DNA of 40,860 nt from the NCBI GenBank assembly GCA_009602735.1, contig WELA01011113.1:193056-233915 (forward strand). The letters are read 5' to 3'. A program made the position numbers and the translations under genes. This stretch comes from Mesotaenium endlicherianum. Its lineage: Eukaryota; Streptophyta; Zygnematophyceae; Zygnematales; Mesotaeniaceae. Under the pieces are notes generated by a model, which worked only from the letters and a program-made list of their open reading frames with translations, did not search any database and had not been told where the DNA came from. This document shows positions 39,901 through 40,860 of the stretch, piece by piece (the first letter of the stretch is position 1; the number at the start of each line of letters is the position of its first letter).

Positions 39901-39913
39901 ATCCCTCCAACTT
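39901..39913 (-). other. Polypurine tract of a third chromovirus copy
   Basis: On the minus strand AAGTTGGAGGGAT, as at 175-187 and 18443-18455, but followed by the segment 39900-39479 instead of the family LTR. Confidence 0.7.
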
Positions 39914-39985
39914 ATCATGTTGTCGCCTCGACAACACTATCACTAATAACAGCGTGCTGTCCCTCTTATCCCCAGCCTGCTGCCC

Positions 39986-40860
39986 TTAGGAGGGAGATGT
40001 CCCTGAGGCCCTATGCTCAGGGGAGCCAGACCTCCTCCTGTCTTGACGTCTTCTGAAGCCTGTCAGAGAAGGGGGTTCTGTGTAAGGACCCGACGGAGAA
40101 CGCAGTAACTGGGCTGTTTCCTCCTGCACAGTCTGAAACTGAAGGGAGGCAGCCTTCTCCTGGGCAGCCCTCAAACTGACAGGTACGTATATCGGCATCC
40201 CGGAAGGATGTTGCATGACATGAGCCAAGGGTACATGCCCTCTCTGCGAGGGAGATGCTGGCAGGCCTCTGGCTATCTCCCGAGCAGCCCTCCTGTCTGC
40301 CCTGTCCGACTGGGTCTCCTTGCCTGAAGATGGGCTCTGTCCTCTGGCAGTTCCCAGCCAAGTGATATCCTCCTCTTGAGCGAGTTGCGGCAAGGCCCAC
40401 CCCGTCTTCTCCCTTACAGGGGATGTGGCAGGTGTCAGGATCACGGCGGGGCTAGTGTCCTCCTCCTCGCCTTCCTCCTCGTCTTCCTCCGACTCCGCCT
40501 CCTCGCCGTCCCCGGGTTCCTCTGAGACTTCTGGGGTCTCCTCTGTCCGCTGCTCCAGCTCTTCCCGAGAAAAAGAATATCCTACTGACCTTCCCCTTTT
40601 GGGTGCTGGTGGGGGCTGCTGAGTCCGGACCGCATAGAGGTCCTTTTCCCCCTGCTTACTTGCCCATTTGGCATAAGCGTGCTTCCCTTTGGAGAATGAC
40701 TCTCGGGCCCTGCTTCTGCCCCCCTGCATCTCTTGGCTCATGCAGTCTCTGTCTCCATCCAATCTTGGGTCCCAAGCCGCAACGTGAGGGGGCAATACTA
40801 TGTTCCCGTTTAGGTCTGTGAGGAAATCCTCATCCGTCGCCCTGTCATTCTGCTGGTCCC
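39986..40860 (-). CDS. Third ORF of a third chromovirus copy, partial (runs off the window)
   Basis: An open frame of about 290 codons from the window edge to the stop at 39986, equal to the C-terminal half of the 260-1927 ORF: end of the globular part (AAWDPRLDGDRDCMSQEMQG), the KWASKQGEKDLYAVRTQQPP linker, the acidic stretch and the Arg/Ser-rich tail. It keeps the frame where the complete copy has a deletion. The N-terminal half lies outside. It shows the ORF is conserved in an element with a different 3' flank. Confidence 0.85.
   Translation of the reverse strand, partial: DQQNDRATDEDFLTDLNGNIVLPPHVAAWDPRLDGDRDCMSQEMQGGRSRARESFSKGKHAYAKWASKQGEKDLYAVRTQQPPPAPKRGRSVGYSFSREELEQRTEETPEVSEEPGDGEEAESEEDEEEGEEEDTSPAVILTPATSPVREKTGWALPQLAQEEDITWLGTARGQSPSSGKETQSDRADRRAAREIARGLPASPSQRGHVPLAHVMQHPSGMPIYVPVSLRAAQEKAASLQFQTVQEETAQLLRSPSGPYTEPPSLTGFRRRQDRRRSGSPEHRASGTSPS

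Overview
This is a eukaryotic nuclear window dominated by transposable elements, with remnants of host genes between them. The evidence is spliced genes with GT/AG introns, chromodomain-bearing Ty3/gypsy LTR retrotransposons primed by initiator-Met tRNA, a piggyBac-type DNA transposon and very AT-rich intergenic DNA. The host fragments (a plant NQR-like NADPH/FMN reductase and a PHO89/PiT-type phosphate transporter) and the plant-type primer site suggest a green-lineage host; a charophyte alga such as Chara is my guess, not something the sequence proves.

Layout. 1-10445: a minus-sense chromovirus cut off at its 3' LTR by the window edge. It carries a piggyBac-like transposon (4276-6387, TTAA duplication) in its RT-RNase H region and an inverted LTR of its own family (8466-9074) in gag. 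10446-17722: host DNA with a four-exon NADPH-dependent FMN reductase-like gene (11415-14545) that looks decayed, and a tRNA-like sequence in its last intron. 17723-26602: a complete 8.88-kb copy of the same chromovirus family (LTRs of 720 and 721 bp, 5-bp target duplication CCGCC), with an intact 1297-codon pol, a gag with one nonsense codon and an assembly gap, and a frameshifted third ORF. 26603-28040: a decayed PiT phosphate transporter. 28041-38150: mostly AT-rich DNA with few coding signals, containing an inverted, older copy (33150-34482) of the DNA flanking the complete element, and a cluster of GC-richer exon-like islands on the minus strand (35886-37252). 38150-39478: GC-rich and simple-sequence DNA, then a plus-strand decayed pol fragment. 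39479-40860: an unidentified segment joined exactly at the polypurine tract to a third copy of the chromovirus third ORF, which runs off the window.

The retrotransposon family is the most interesting object. Its order is LTR - primer site - gag (CCHC knuckle) - pol (protease, RT, RNase H, integrase, chromodomain) - spacer with two polypurine-like repeats - a third ORF of about 555 codons - polypurine tract - LTR. Gag and pol overlap in the -1 relation at a canonical slippery heptamer (TTTAAAA), followed 7 nt later by a 10-bp hairpin whose loop contains the gag stop codon. The third ORF sits where env would be but encodes a soluble-looking protein (coiled coil, globular middle, acidic disordered tail) with no signal peptide or membrane segment; I do not recognise it. 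A strong splice donor near the end of the LTR and a branch point plus acceptor just before the third ORF suggest it is made from a spliced RNA.

The inverted duplication (16588-17722 plus 26603-27030 against 34482-33150) gives an independent empty site for the complete element, because the second arm lacks it.
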